Part shown: positions 20,340 to 31,300 of the stretch, piece after piece
Position numbering within the stretch: the stretch's first letter is position 1
Layout of the letters: each line of letters opens with the position of its first letter
Source: Aurelia coerulea
Lineage: Eukaryota; Cnidaria; Scyphozoa; Semaeostomeae; Ulmaridae
NCBI GenBank assembly: GCA_039566865.1
Contig: CM076954.1
Location: 16,702,001 to 16,766,000 of the forward strand
DNA: 64,000 nucleotides
Direction: 5' to 3'
Position numbers and translations under genes: made by a program
Notes under the pieces: model-generated
Told to the model about the DNA's origin: nothing
The model's database searches: none
What the model saw: the letters and a program-made list of their open reading frames with translations, nothing else

Positions 20340-21064
20340 TCATTGAAATCTTACTGAAAAATGGTTCCCCTTGCAGAAACGGTGTGGCAAAGTTGAAGGG
20401 GCTGGGTTGCATAACCGTAGACAAACCTGTTATCTCTATCATGTTTGTTTTTTCAGGCGCGTGTCCATTGTATTCTGCACATATTTTGGTTGCTGGGTTG
20501 AATCCACAATTAAGTTGCGTTCAGGTGACATCTCTGTAACCTTACAGCATATGAATATTTTGTTTATTTCTCTGTGAAATTCAAAAACCAATCTTCAAAA
20601 TAGCTTTTTCATTTTGATAAACAATAGAAAGTCTTGTGTGATATGGGTAACCAAAAAATTGTAAAATCAATATTTTGAAAGATATTTGTTTACGGTTACG
20701 TGGCCCAGCCTCTTTAATACTTGTTGGGGAGACGAGATACGGTTTGTCGAAGAAAACATATATGTCCCCCGTGCAGTAGGTTAACACAAATCTTTTCCAC
20801 AATATCCATGGTAGAACATAAGAAAACTTTCTTTAGTTCCGTTAGTTACGGTGATTTTCGAATTCTAACGTCTGTCAGTGTTGACCAATCAAAAATCACG
20901 CTGTCTGGTTCCCTGTGGTCATCTCGTGTAACAGTTGCTCTCGTATTTCATCAACATGAATTTGAAATCACAAACTTATTCATAACGTCATCTTGACAGG
21001 ACAGTAATTGCTATGTCGCGGTACTGGGAATAAACACACTTCATACAGTGTATAGGCACCCTTG
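20340..21064. repeat. Region downstream of the DDR-like stop: shared repeat and MITE fragment
   Basis: This should include the 3' UTR of the DDR-like gene, but no poly(A) signal can be placed with confidence; the only clear AATAAA (about 21030) is inside a MITE. Positions 20440-20645 resemble 60549-60760. Positions about 20820-21064 are the right half of a CAAGGGCGCC-type MITE (see 29001-29371), ending GGCACCCTTG. Confidence 0.5.
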
Positions 21065-21091
21065 TTTTCACAAGAATAAACTGCCCTTAAC

Positions 21092-21505
21092 CACGGGCGG
21101 TAGGAAACGCTGAATTTAGAAAAAGCTTTACGGGTGATACATCAAGTTATTCTTATCCTAAATATCATTCCATTCGTGATATATCGACTAGTTTTCCTTC
21201 TGTGTCTACCTTTACTGCGAAGGCGCCATTTTAATCCGATTGACATGACCTCAAGGGCCTAATTATGCCACTCAAGTGTGGTAAAATGAAACCGACTCTT
21301 GGAGGAGTTTCCGTTTGAGTGGCATAATTGCGGTAGGGCCCTTGAAGGCATGTCAATTGGATTAAAATGGCACCTTCGCAGTAACGGTAGACACAGAAGG
21401 AAAACTAGCCGATATATCACGAATGGAATGATATATTAGGATAAGAATAACTCGATGTATCACCCGTAAAGCTTTTTCTAAATTCAGCGTTTCCTACTGC
21501 CCGTG
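21092..21505. mobile_element. Palindromic element with 7-bp target duplication
   Basis: Nearly the whole 414 bp is one inverted repeat, starting CACGGGCGGTAGGAAACGC and ending in its complement. The centre is near 21296. The flanks are CCTTAAC at 21085-21091 and 21506-21512, a perfect 7-bp duplication. The arms include a conserved TGAGTGGCATAATT-type core. It is non-coding. Confidence 0.75.
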
Positions 21506-21747
21506 CCTTAACTAGAAATACGACCAAGCCCCTTTTCAGAGCGATCTTAGAACGGCTATTGATTTGACCCACATAGTTCTGACAGGGGAAATTTGTTTTA
21601 GACATAACTTAGTAAACATCTTGGGGACCAAATCATCTTCCTGAAAGTAGAAAAATAATTTGTATTGCTATGATATCGTTTCACTGATTGGTTGTATACT
21701 TATTTTATTTGAACAGTATTGATTTATATGAAGTCTATGGTATCCTA

Positions 21748-22509
21748 CCCGTGGGGTAACTTATGTTCTTCATGGTACGGGGTTGTGCCATTTTTAGGGT
21801 ACCTTTTTATGATAGTATTCGGATTTATGGGTATGGTTTTCAAAAATTGTTTATATTTTCTGGATTTATGGGTATTGTTTTTTGTAAAATTTCAATCATG
21901 GGTGAACTTTTTCGGTATTTCCGGATGTATGGGTGGTACACTTTTCGGAAATTTCCGGATTTATGGGTATACCATGGGCGATAGGACACCAAGTGTGTGC
22001 CACCTTAACGTTATTTTGGTAGCGAGCCACCTTAATCAATTGTTTTTAGTGTTTTTGCCTATTTTTACTTGGTAGTGAGCCACCTTATCGCGGATTTGCA
22101 ATTTTGAAATTTTTGGTAGTGAGCCACCTTAAGTGCAGATCCACCTTAACCGTAAAGCCCTGAGAGGGAAAAAGTTTTTCCCTCTCAGGGCTTTACGGTT
22201 AAGGTGGATCTGCACTTAAGGTGGCTCACTACCAAAAGTTTCAAAATGGCAAAACCGCGATAAGGTGGCTCACTACCAAGTAAAAATAGGCAAAAACACT
22301 AAAAACAATTGATTAAGGTGGCTCGCTACCAAAATAACGTTAAGGTGGCACACACTTGGTGTCCTATCGCTCATGGGTATACTTTTCAAATAAATTCCGG
22401 ATTTATGGGTACCTTTCACAAATTCTCCCTGATTTATGGGTAGTAGTTTTACGCTTTGAATGGCACATCTCCGTATCATGGAAACTTTGGTACCCCCCCC
22501 CCCCCCCCG
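21748..22509. mobile_element. CCCGGG(n) TIR element, copy 2 (middle element of the nest)
   Basis: It starts CCCGTGGGGTAACTT and ends GGTACC followed by a C run of about 15 and G. The probable target duplication is GTATCCTA (21740-21747) against GTGTCCTA (22510-22517), one mismatch. The interior outside the inner insertion is a minisatellite of CGGATTTATGGGTA units spaced 40-50 bp. It is related in design, not in core sequence, to copies 1, 3 and 4. Confidence 0.65.
21973..22372. mobile_element. 400-bp near-perfect palindrome with 10-bp target duplication (inner element)
   Basis: The arms of about 195 bp are almost identical inverted copies around the centre CCCTGAGAGGGAAAAAGTTT (near 22177). 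Each arm has five copies of a CCACCTTA motif, three of them in the longer unit TTGGTAGYGAGCCACCTTA. The flanks ATGGGTATAC (21963-21972 and 22373-22382) are identical, though the host is itself a repeat containing ATGGGTA. It is non-coding. Confidence 0.78.
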
Positions 22510-23474
22510 GTGTCCTAATAAAAAGGTGAAAAGATTGATGGGGACTAGCTCTAAGAATTTAGCTTGAATCAAAATCAATAGAAATAATATTTGAACTAAT
22601 CGTCGGTAGTTAACTTGACAGATACCTCGTTTCTTGATATTGAGATATTGAGAATAGACATTTTTATCTTGGAAAGTTCAGATCTGCCTCCCCCTCCAAA
22701 CCAGAGCTTTTCAGTTTTGGCCAAAACTGCAAACGCGCTGTTTCGGGGAATCTCATCATTCATGGACATAGCGTAGAAGTTCTGAACAAGGACTGCCCTC
22801 GTCTCGTGCTAAGGTACACATTCGAAAATAAATAAAAGACTGAAATTTGCAAACATTTAATGAATATAGTCGCCACGGAATATCTTTTTTCAATCAAAAT
22901 GCATTTACAAAAAAAACACAAGACAATGCAAAGTGCGAGCAAGCACTGAAAAGGACCTTATGCTATCGCCTGTTTCATAATAATTTCAAGAGAAATATGA
23001 TACAAATGCATTTTATTCAAGTAAGGAAGACTTTTTCACACCCAAGGGAATTATTTCGCTGATAGATCACTTTTTTCGGCAGATAAGTTTTGCAGAACAA
23101 AGAGAGATGTCTCTTCGGGACTAAATTCGTGAATCTGATTGTCAAGTTCAATTTTGGATTTCTATTAAAACTTTTCCTGAGCACGAGAAGCACGAGGCTT
23201 CTTGCTCGTACTTCTTCGCTATTATGATTCTGGAAGTTTCCAAATCAAGCTGCATTAACGGCTTAGGCCAAAACCCAAAAGCTCTGGTTTGGAGATGGAC
23301 GCAAATCTGGACATAAAAAATGTCTACTCTCAAAGCTCCAGTATCAAGGAATAAGGTATTTATCTTCATGTTAACTATCGAGGATTAGTTTCAAGATTAT
23401 TTCTGGTTGATTCAAGCTAAATTCTTATCGCTAGCCTTGATCAAATCTGTTGACTTTTTCTGGGACACTCGGTA

Positions 23475-24698
23475 GACAGGTTTTACTTCCGAAATATAGC
23501 CTCTGAATTTGATAAATTAAACCGATGAGGCAGATGTTTACGTCAATCTTCCATCTTTCGAGACTCAAGCATTACTTCTCATAACAATGCCTTTTTGCTT
23601 GCACAATGTAACAATTGGCCATGCTAGTTTTAGATCATAGTTTGCTGCTTCTTTGTTTGAATTATTCGTTGACCATCTTGGATTTCTAATGGCTATGAAA
23701 TGACGTGTCATTCAAAACAACTGTTGCTGCTGTCTTAAAGTCCATCTCAAATTACCGTCAGTCCATCTCAAATTAGATGCCACCTGATGTTAGCGATAAC
23801 ATAAAATTCCTTTGCAAAACGCTTCTATTGTCGTTATTCGCGGGAATTTGCAAATGGACAGATGGCATATAACTTGAGACTGACTATAGTTGCAGCTGTA
23901 TCAAATTTTAGTCTGACACCTGAAGAGAAATATTATGCAAAAATGAACATGAGGTAACCTTTGTGGGCCATTGTTGTTCGATTTTCAGGCAAACAGGACG
24001 CACTTTTTAGGCGCACCTTAGTATGGCCCAAAATCTTTTTCGATATAGAATAAAATCGATGGGATGACATTCCTGAAGCGTAAATGTGTACCATTGTTAA
24101 CGGTGTGACTCTGGTCAGGAGGGTGAATTTAAGTTTTCACTTACTGATCAAAGTCACCCCACCTGCAGGGCGACCTTGATCACTTCTTCATGGCAGCAAC
24201 AGCACCAAAAGATTATTTGCCATGTGCATAATGGGCAATGCTCATATCAGAAAATTACATTCGATTTTCCCACAATTGCCAATTGTCAAAATTTGATCAA
24301 ATTGATCAAAATTAATTCCCCCTCCCCTCCCCTCCCCAGGTTTATCAGTCGTTTTTCAAGACTCCCTTTAGTTATCTTAGCGGCAATACACAAGACAAAA
24401 ATGTTATGCTAAGCTTTGATTTTAGTTGATTTATTTTGTTTAGCTCGAACATTTTGACGTGTTGTGTTTGTATCTGCAATAATCTTGTAACTGAAGATGG
24501 CTGGAGATACAATCGAAACAAGTTTGAGAGAATTTAAAAATGTTGTGCTTTTTATAAATTTTGTTAACTCACTTGCGTTACCATGAAATAGCTTTTGTAG
24601 CCGTATCGTAACTTTTATGATGTTATATAGCTCTGAATTTTAGGAATCTATTCTGTAGTTAAATGGTTGAACTTGAATTTCATTTATATTTGTACTAA
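23475..24698. other. Spacer between the DDR-like and carrier genes
   Basis: No gene is supported. Positions 23640-23760 resemble an arm of the AACAAGG foldback family (TTTGTTTGAATTATTCGTTG, CAACTGTTGCTGCTGT). A CCCCTCCCCTCCCCTCCCC tract lies at about 24320-24338. Confidence 0.45.
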
Positions 24699-25792
24699 AC
24701 GTATTTTTTATGAGAAACTGCTTACGAGAAACTCAACTCTCAGATCGCCAAAAAATTATGAAACTCCAGTACTGGGAAATACAGGGTGTCCCAAAAAATG
24801 TGTGCCCCGTTTGCCTAAAGATTGGGACAAAACGGCAAAAGGTTCTCGCCAAACTTTTGCATGATGCTACTCTTTAGATATTCAATTAAAGTTTGCAACC
24901 ATCGCCGTAAAAATCCGTTGAGAAATGATGGAGTTATGACCTTCAAAAGACCAAATTTGCCAGATGACTGAAACCAGCGGTCGGCCATTTTGTCTTACCA
25001 TATTACAGTGATAAAAGCCTTCATGGATTGAAAATGAACAGCAACCGCCAATTTCACAGCTATCGTGAAAATTCCGATAATCCTCGGAGAGTTCCACTAT
25101 TTCTGACCTCACAGAAATTATTTCTTACTTCACGTGAAAAACTTATTTTCACGTGAAGTAAGAAATAATTTCTGTGAGGTCAGAAATAGTGGAACTCTCC
25201 GAGGATTATCGGAATTTTCACGATAGCTGTGAAATTGGCGGTTGCTGTTTCATTTTCAATCCATGAAGGCTATTTATCGCTGCAATATGGTAAGACAAAA
25301 TGGCCGAACGCTGGTTTCAGTGAACGGGCAAATTTGGTCTCCTAAAGGTCATAGCTCCATCATTCTTCAACGGATTAAAATGGGGATGGTAGCAAACTTT
25401 AATTGAACATCTGAAGAGCACCATCATGCAAAAGTTTTGCGAGAATCTTTTGCCGTTTTGTTGCAATCTTCAGACAAACGGGGCACAATTTTTTTGGGAC
25501 ACCCTGTATAACTTTAAGGAACTATCTATTTTGATAAAGAAAATCCATAACATATTTTACTTCATCGCCAATTCGAAAGGTAACTGAGTTTGAGTATTAT
25601 CTAAACATTTGAAAGACTGTAAAAAATTGTTTTAAAATGTTCACGAATCCACAGGTAGTGAACAGTAAGATTGTTAATTGTTATGGAAGCTTTAAGAAAC
25701 TCGTAAGAAACTTTGGGTATTCAAAATATGATAATTTTAAGAAACTTTCAGTACTGGCCCGGATTCTTAGTTTCTTATCAAATGTACGCGTA
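24699..25792. mobile_element. TAAGAAAC-type MITE, copy 3, split by a foldback
   Basis: The left end is ACGTATTTTTTATGAGAAAC and the right end TTCTTAGTTTCTTATCAAATG. The two outer parts (24699-24779 and 25509-25792) together match the family in reverse orientation (for example the inverted GGCCAGTACTGAAAGTTTC near 25760 and GTAGTGAACAG near 25656). The element at 24782-25506 is inserted in it. Confidence 0.65.
24782..25506. mobile_element. Foldback element with TA target site (CCGGGTGTCCC family)
   Basis: The left end CAGGGTGTCCCAAAAAATGT and right end TTTTTTTGGGACACCCTG are flanked by TA (24780-24781, 25507-25508). The whole 725 bp is an inverted repeat centred near 25140 (TTCTTACTTCACGTGAAAA and its complement). 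Arm identity is high, so insertion or arm conversion is recent. The 76-codon frame in it is a repeat artefact. Confidence 0.8.
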
Positions 25793-26367
25793 GAAGATCT
25801 ATTTAGACACATAGGAAATATTGATTCAGAACATTGAGAACGGACCATTTTGTAGCTTTCAAATACTTTTAAAACACGGCAGTAACGTGTACAAGAATTT
25901 TATTTATTTTATAGAATTTAATGGATTTCAATTGAACTTAATTTCTTGTCGCGTTTAGTTCATTGTTTGTTCCCGCAGTTTAAATCTTGATTTTAATTTC
26001 TGGCTCTTGGCCTCAAGCAACTGGCAAAAAGAGAAGTTGGAGAAAACAAAATTTCGAGGTACAAAAATTCGTTCATGTCCATAACAAGCTCTTACAGGAC
26101 GGGCTTATTACATAATTATTTTGATCAATACAAAGTGTTGATTTTCAACATCTAAATCAAGTCAATAATACTTCCAGATTTAAAAAAATATTACGTCCGC
26201 ATTCTAAATTATTTACTTGACAAATGCTGTTTCAGGGAAAAATATGTTGCCTGAGGAATCGTCGAAACTTCATCGGCTGTTTCTAGCTGAATGCTGCGGA
26301 AATTGAATTTATTTCGTATATTGAAATTTTGGAAATCTGTTATTTTGCTAGCGAATTCAGCTGTTCA
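25793..26367. other. A+T-rich spacer
   Basis: I see no gene, terminal repeat or tandem repeat that I can support in this interval. Confidence 0.4.
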
Positions 26368-26846
26368 GTTTACACGGTAGCGGATCATTCATTCATTTTT
26401 CATTTCATTCATTTTAATTTATTTAGGCACGGTAGCCCCGTCAGTCCATAAGAACTGCTTTTCAGGGGGCCGTGATCAGCGGTCACCATAGAAATAGGAC
26501 GAGGTCACATTCAAGATTTTCTCGGCTTTTCAGTGATTTCTTTCAACGTCAAAATTTCAAAACAAACTGCAATTATGATTAAACCTCGTTTGTATGAAAA
26601 ATACCCTCGTATTGAATCCGAATCAAAATTGATGCGGATCACTTGCGTTTACACGGCGCAGAGCAAGAGTGATCCGATACAAAAATGATCCGACACAAAA
26701 CGAGTTCGCTTTCGTACCAGGATCAAAAAATTGATGCGGATAGCGGAGCAGAAGTGTATCGGATCACTTCGAGCTCGTGTAAACGGGAGGCTGATCCGCA
26801 ACACTTTTTGTATCGGATCAAAAAGTGATCCGCTACCGTGTAAACG
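26368..26846. mobile_element. TIR element, GTTTACACGG type
   Basis: GTTTACACGGTAGCGGATCA at the left returns inverted at the right (TGATCCGCTACCGTGTAAAC). The interior has repeated ATGATCCGACAC and AATTGATGCGGAT motifs in both orientations. No target duplication was found. Confidence 0.6.
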
Positions 26847-27087
26847 GGGTCTAAGTATCTAAGACGGAGATTTCACTGTGCCGAAAGCTGCTATGCAGGG
26901 TTTGTGCAATGGTAAAACCTTGCATTGCAAAGAGGCAAGAAATCTAAAAATATCCCATTTAAATTGAAGTTGCACAAGCACCGTGAGCAATGGATAGCCA
27001 AAGGAACAATGATATGCCTGAGTGTTTTCTTTATTTATAAACAAGCCTAGATACCACTGCACATTCCCTTAAAGTGATCAATTCGGG

Positions 27088-27330
27088 CAAGGGCGCCAAC
27101 CTTGTAGGAACTGTGTTTATTACCAGTACTGTTTCGTGACATAGTACACAGAGTAATTGCTGTCCTGTTCATCCGTGTATAACATAACTAACCTTAGATT
27201 TTCCTTAGTTTCAGTGATTTTCCAATTCTACCTTCTGTTAGTGTAAACCACAAAATTATTCTTACGTCATCTTGACGTCATGACAATAGAACTGGGAATA
27301 AAAACAGTTCCTACAAGGTAGGCGCCCTTG
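27088..27330. mobile_element. CAAGGGCGCC MITE with 7-bp target duplication, copy 1
   Basis: The ends are CAAGGGCGCCAACCTTGTAG and, inverted, CTACAAGGTAGGCGCCCTTG. The flanks are ATTCGGG at 27081-27087 and 27331-27337, perfect. The interior has the family's TTTATTCCCAGT-like and GACGTCATCTTGACGTCA-type motifs. Confidence 0.8.
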
Positions 27331-27337
27331 ATTCGGG

Positions 27338-28102
27338 CGGTCCCAAAGTAAAAATTGTCAATTGATAACTGACACAGACGAATATAACTTAGATTACAAT
27401 CAATAGCCTGCGTGCAGAAAGAAATCAGTAGAGTCTGCACGCAGGCTAACAATCAACGAATTGAATAACTACAACTAACCACATTTCATTGACTACAAAA
27501 GCTAGGAAAGAGGGCCTGATATTCTTAATAAAATACGGGTTGGTCAACCAAAAGCAACCAGACCGTGAGTAGTTGACGGGGATAAATATCCAACTCCAGA
27601 GGTATGACTATGCAGGTCTAAAATTAGCCTGTTGTATTTGACGATTTCGACACGTGCATGCATATCTTTTCACTAGGGGAGCAATTACGTGCATAAGCAT
27701 TTCTTTGGCCTATTTACTATGGGTTGCCTCTACTTAGCTCCGTCAACTAACTTTAACAACGCCATACCTGAAAAGGGGGACCCAATGTCATATTTTGCAA
27801 ACGGTGCTCCATATATGGGACCCATAAAGAGCATCATTCACTTTCAGAAAAGGAAATTCGTATTGGGACAACCTTTTTTTATGAGATAAAGAGAGCTATC
27901 TTAATTCAATCGACGAAACCTGAGGGTGAAATGTTTTAAGAGCCGAGAGCCTCCATAAAAACGGTTTCTAAATCTTTAGCTAGGATGGCTGGGATGCTCA
28001 TTCTTTTTATGAGAAACTATGCTCCGAACTTTGCACAGTAGTACGCTTTGTTAATTTTGAGCCCAATTCTTATATAGTAAAAATTGTAAAGTATGACTCC
28101 AT
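27338..28102. other. Spacer downstream of the carrier stop codon
   Basis: This contains the presumed 3' UTR of the minus-strand carrier gene and a short hairpin near 27410-27450 (TAGCCTGCGTGCAGA and its complement TCTGCACGCAGGCTA). No poly(A) signal is assigned. No other gene is supported. Confidence 0.45.
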
Positions 28103-28330
28103 TTAATCTTTCAGCCTACCTAGGATCATATCTCTAACGAGCAGGCTCAATGCTGCAGAAGGAACTACCTTCAAATACGCTGCCGTCAGCCCTGCATACA
28201 ATCGTGGAATGCCGCCATTTTGCAACAAAGATTTCGTCACTGCGTACGAGGATGCTACCCCAACTTTCAAATTGATGGCCTTTCTGTCAACTTGCATTGT
28301 TCTTCTAACGACATCTAATGGATGTACTAC
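28103..28330 (-). CDS. Carrier exon 5: Solcar 3 and stop
   Basis: The acceptor is TCATCCCCAG. The exon starts VVHPLDVVRR, the third carrier signature, and ends MILGRLKD at TAA (28103-28105). It is separated from exon 4 by a 6.8-kb intron that contains the Penelope-like element. Confidence 0.88.
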   Translation of the reverse strand, partial: VVHPLDVVRRTMQVDRKAINLKVGVASSYAVTKSLLQNGGIPRLYAGLTAAYLKVVPSAALSLLVRDMILGRLKD

Positions 28331-31300
28331 CTGGGGATGAAAAGACGAGATGCTCTTAAGAAAATGGATTTACAAGGTAAGTTAAAAAAACTTATCCAGA
28401 GTTTGAAAAATTTTCCTGCAAAAATCGTTCGCACAATTTAAGAATTCAAAATTCAACGCCATGGGATGGGGTTAAAATCTTTAGAAGGTGAATATAGAAT
28501 TGTGTTACATTTGTATGGGTTCAAATCTTTTAAAGTTGAATGTAAAATTCCGATAAATTTTTCTTTGAATTGACTTACTTGGGTACTATGCTGTAAATCT
28601 GTAATGGGAATTTTTTGATATATTGATTACTTTTAAAATGGTGGCGATTTTATTTTGTAAAAAGAATTCATGGATAATTTTGAAAAAATTAAAATCATAG
28701 TAGCTCCTAAATCAAATGAGAAACAATGATACAATCAATGGATTTTTTAAGGTCTACAATGTGGTGGCAAAGCAGAAATATGTCACTCTTCTAGTTTAGT
28801 TTTTAGAAATTTGATGACGCCACTGCCTCCAATACAATAAATGTCACCATTTTCTACGTATTCAAGATATCAAAAAAATGTCCTCAGCAGATTGGCAGCA
28901 AAGTACCGTGATTTCTTTTCAAGCCATTTAATTCAAAGAAAATGCAACTTAATTATACACCCCCACTGTGGTAAAGATTGAGACCTGCGCTGGTTTCAAC
29001 CAAGGGCGCCTACCTTGTAGGAAGTGTGTTTATTCCCAGTACTGTAGAGTAATTGGTGTCCTGTGACCCAGTACAGAGAGTGTCCTAGAACCGTACCGTG
29101 ACCAAGCAGTACACAGCGTCAGTCCTCTCAAGGTCAAGATGACGTATGAATAACTTTGTGGTTTCAAATTCCGTTGTTTATGTAACACGATATCAACTGT
29201 TATACGATCTGGCCACAGGGAATCGGACAGCGTGATTGTTGATTGGTCAACTATAACAGACGTTAGAATTTGAAAATCCCTCACAGATTAACAGGACTGG
29301 GTCATAGGACACCAATTACTACGCGTACAGTACCGGGAATAAACACACTTCCTACAAGGTAGGCGCCCTTGTTTCAACTAATACATTTTGAGTATTTATT
29401 TATAATTTACAATGTGCTTTCTCGCACAGCACTATTGAAAGCTTTCTCAACAGAATGCAAAAAACCTGCTGAATAACTGCAAAGACACAAAGTTTTCATT
29501 TTGTCGCTTGAAGTATTCAAAGAATTCTCTATACTCATTAGACCAAGCTGATTTGGCATGACTCTAATGGCGAAAACAGGAATAATGTACTGTTGATCTA
29601 GAGGCGCATAAATTCTAAACAGTGCCTTATAACCTGGGGCCCTAACTATTCGGTATCTTGCACATAAAGTTGAATCCCACTATAAACGTATTTTTGATGA
29701 GAAACTATAAGAATTTGAGCCAGTATTGAGAGTCTCCTGAAAATTTTCAAATTTTAAGTACTCAGAGTTTCTTATGAGTTTCTTTAATGGTGACCTGAAG
29801 CGAAAATTCTTATTGTTGCAAATGAACAGCACGATCAAATGATAAGGAATCCTGTTTAAATTTCTTTGATATCTCATTTCGTTTTCAAGTTATCTACTGA
29901 TTTTAAGTATCAGCTGATGATGTCATATTGTTTGCAAATTAATAGGGATAACATTGGAAATATAGCTGTATCTTATTTCCTTATTTTTGAAAGGTTACAC
30001 TTGTAAGAAATATCTAGCTGAGCTAAATAAATGTAATGTAAATTGTCTCATGACTTGATATGATGTTTATAACGGCATGTTGATTGAAGAAAAGTTTTTG
30101 ATTAGATTTCTCTTGGAAAGCATTGTCAACCTTGTATACTTTCTTTACTTTTTGCAAACAAAATGATGTCATCTGCCATTCACACAAAATAGTGGATAAT
30201 TCGAAAATGAAACAATATATCAAGAAATTGTAAACAGAAGTTTTCATCATTTACCAATGCTGCGTTTATTTGCATCAATAAAAATTTTTGCTTCATATCA
30301 CCTTTGAAGGTTCCATGAAAATCTTCCCGTGCTCTTCTTGTGAACATTTCAAAACGAAGCTTTTGGAAGCTGTTTTAATGTTTTGTCATTACCCAAGTGC
30401 ATTCGGTGTAACATGATAAAGGAAACAAGGGAAAATAACGTAAAAAGATGCAAAGCATCTCCTTAACTAAAATAAATAGCTGCTCCAATGACATTTTCCC
30501 AGTATAGGAGTTACTTGACTGTTAACGATCTTAGAATTCAAGTTATTTCTACGAAGTTTCTTGCAAAATAAGCCACTTGCAGTTGAATTCTAGCCTATCA
30601 CATATCAGTATTTCATGTTGACCTTTATGGTTCGCTTATGGTTATGATTAATGGTTATAGTCCGATTATGGTTCTCTACGTGTCACGGCCAATAGTCTTT
30701 GCAGGGCTATTTTTACTTAGCTTCCTTTAAGCATTTCGCACACACAGTTAAACCATGGGTATTGTGGACATGATTTGTGTCGATCGTGTCCACAATACCT
30801 GGCCTAAATGTTACTAAATGAATGAATGTAGTTCGTTACCTTGCTCGTCTTCATTTCAGGAGTATCTCTGCGCTTTTGCCTCGGCAGCAATTCTTGCTTA
30901 CTCAAGTTCATAACGGCCTAAGGTTTTTGGACAGTGCCGCGCTCTAAACTAGTTCCCAGATCGTCGCAGCCCTCGGAACGACTCATCCTAATCGGGGAAC
31001 TAGTTTAGAGCGCGGCACTTTTCAAAAACCTTAGGCCGTTATGAACTTGAGTAAGCAAGAATTGCTGCCGAGGCAAAAGCGCAGAGATACTCATGAAATG
31101 AAGACGAGCAAGGTAACGAACTACATTCATTCATTTAGTAATTTGGGGTTAAATATGTTAATTGTCACGGAATTCGTTAAATTAATCAAATTGGAACACC
31201 ACAGAGCGTTTATGGAATTTTGTCGCTTTGTCAACACCGTACCTCGTGGACTTAGAATCAAGAAAAATCCATCGATTCAAGGCGGTATTGGACATGATTT

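Larger units (their letters stand above)
21738..23472. mobile_element. TA-flanked foldback (outer element of a triple nest)
   Basis: The left end TGGTATCCTA (after TA at 21736-21737) is interrupted at 21747 and resumes at about 22510 with GTGTCCTAATAAAAAGG. The right end TTTTTCTGGGACACTCGG is followed by TA (23473-23474). The arms pair over several hundred bases (about 22515-22740 with 23240-23465; shared blocks CCAAACCAGAGCTTTT and GAATTTAGCTTGAATC). The element belongs to the CCGGGTGTCCC family. It is host to the element at 21748-22509. Confidence 0.7.

Noticed and set aside
21736..22520. Possible CRISPR-like array because of regularly repeated short motifs
   Set aside because: The motifs are in inverted arms of a palindrome and in a minisatellite; spacing is irregular and the genome is eukaryotic.
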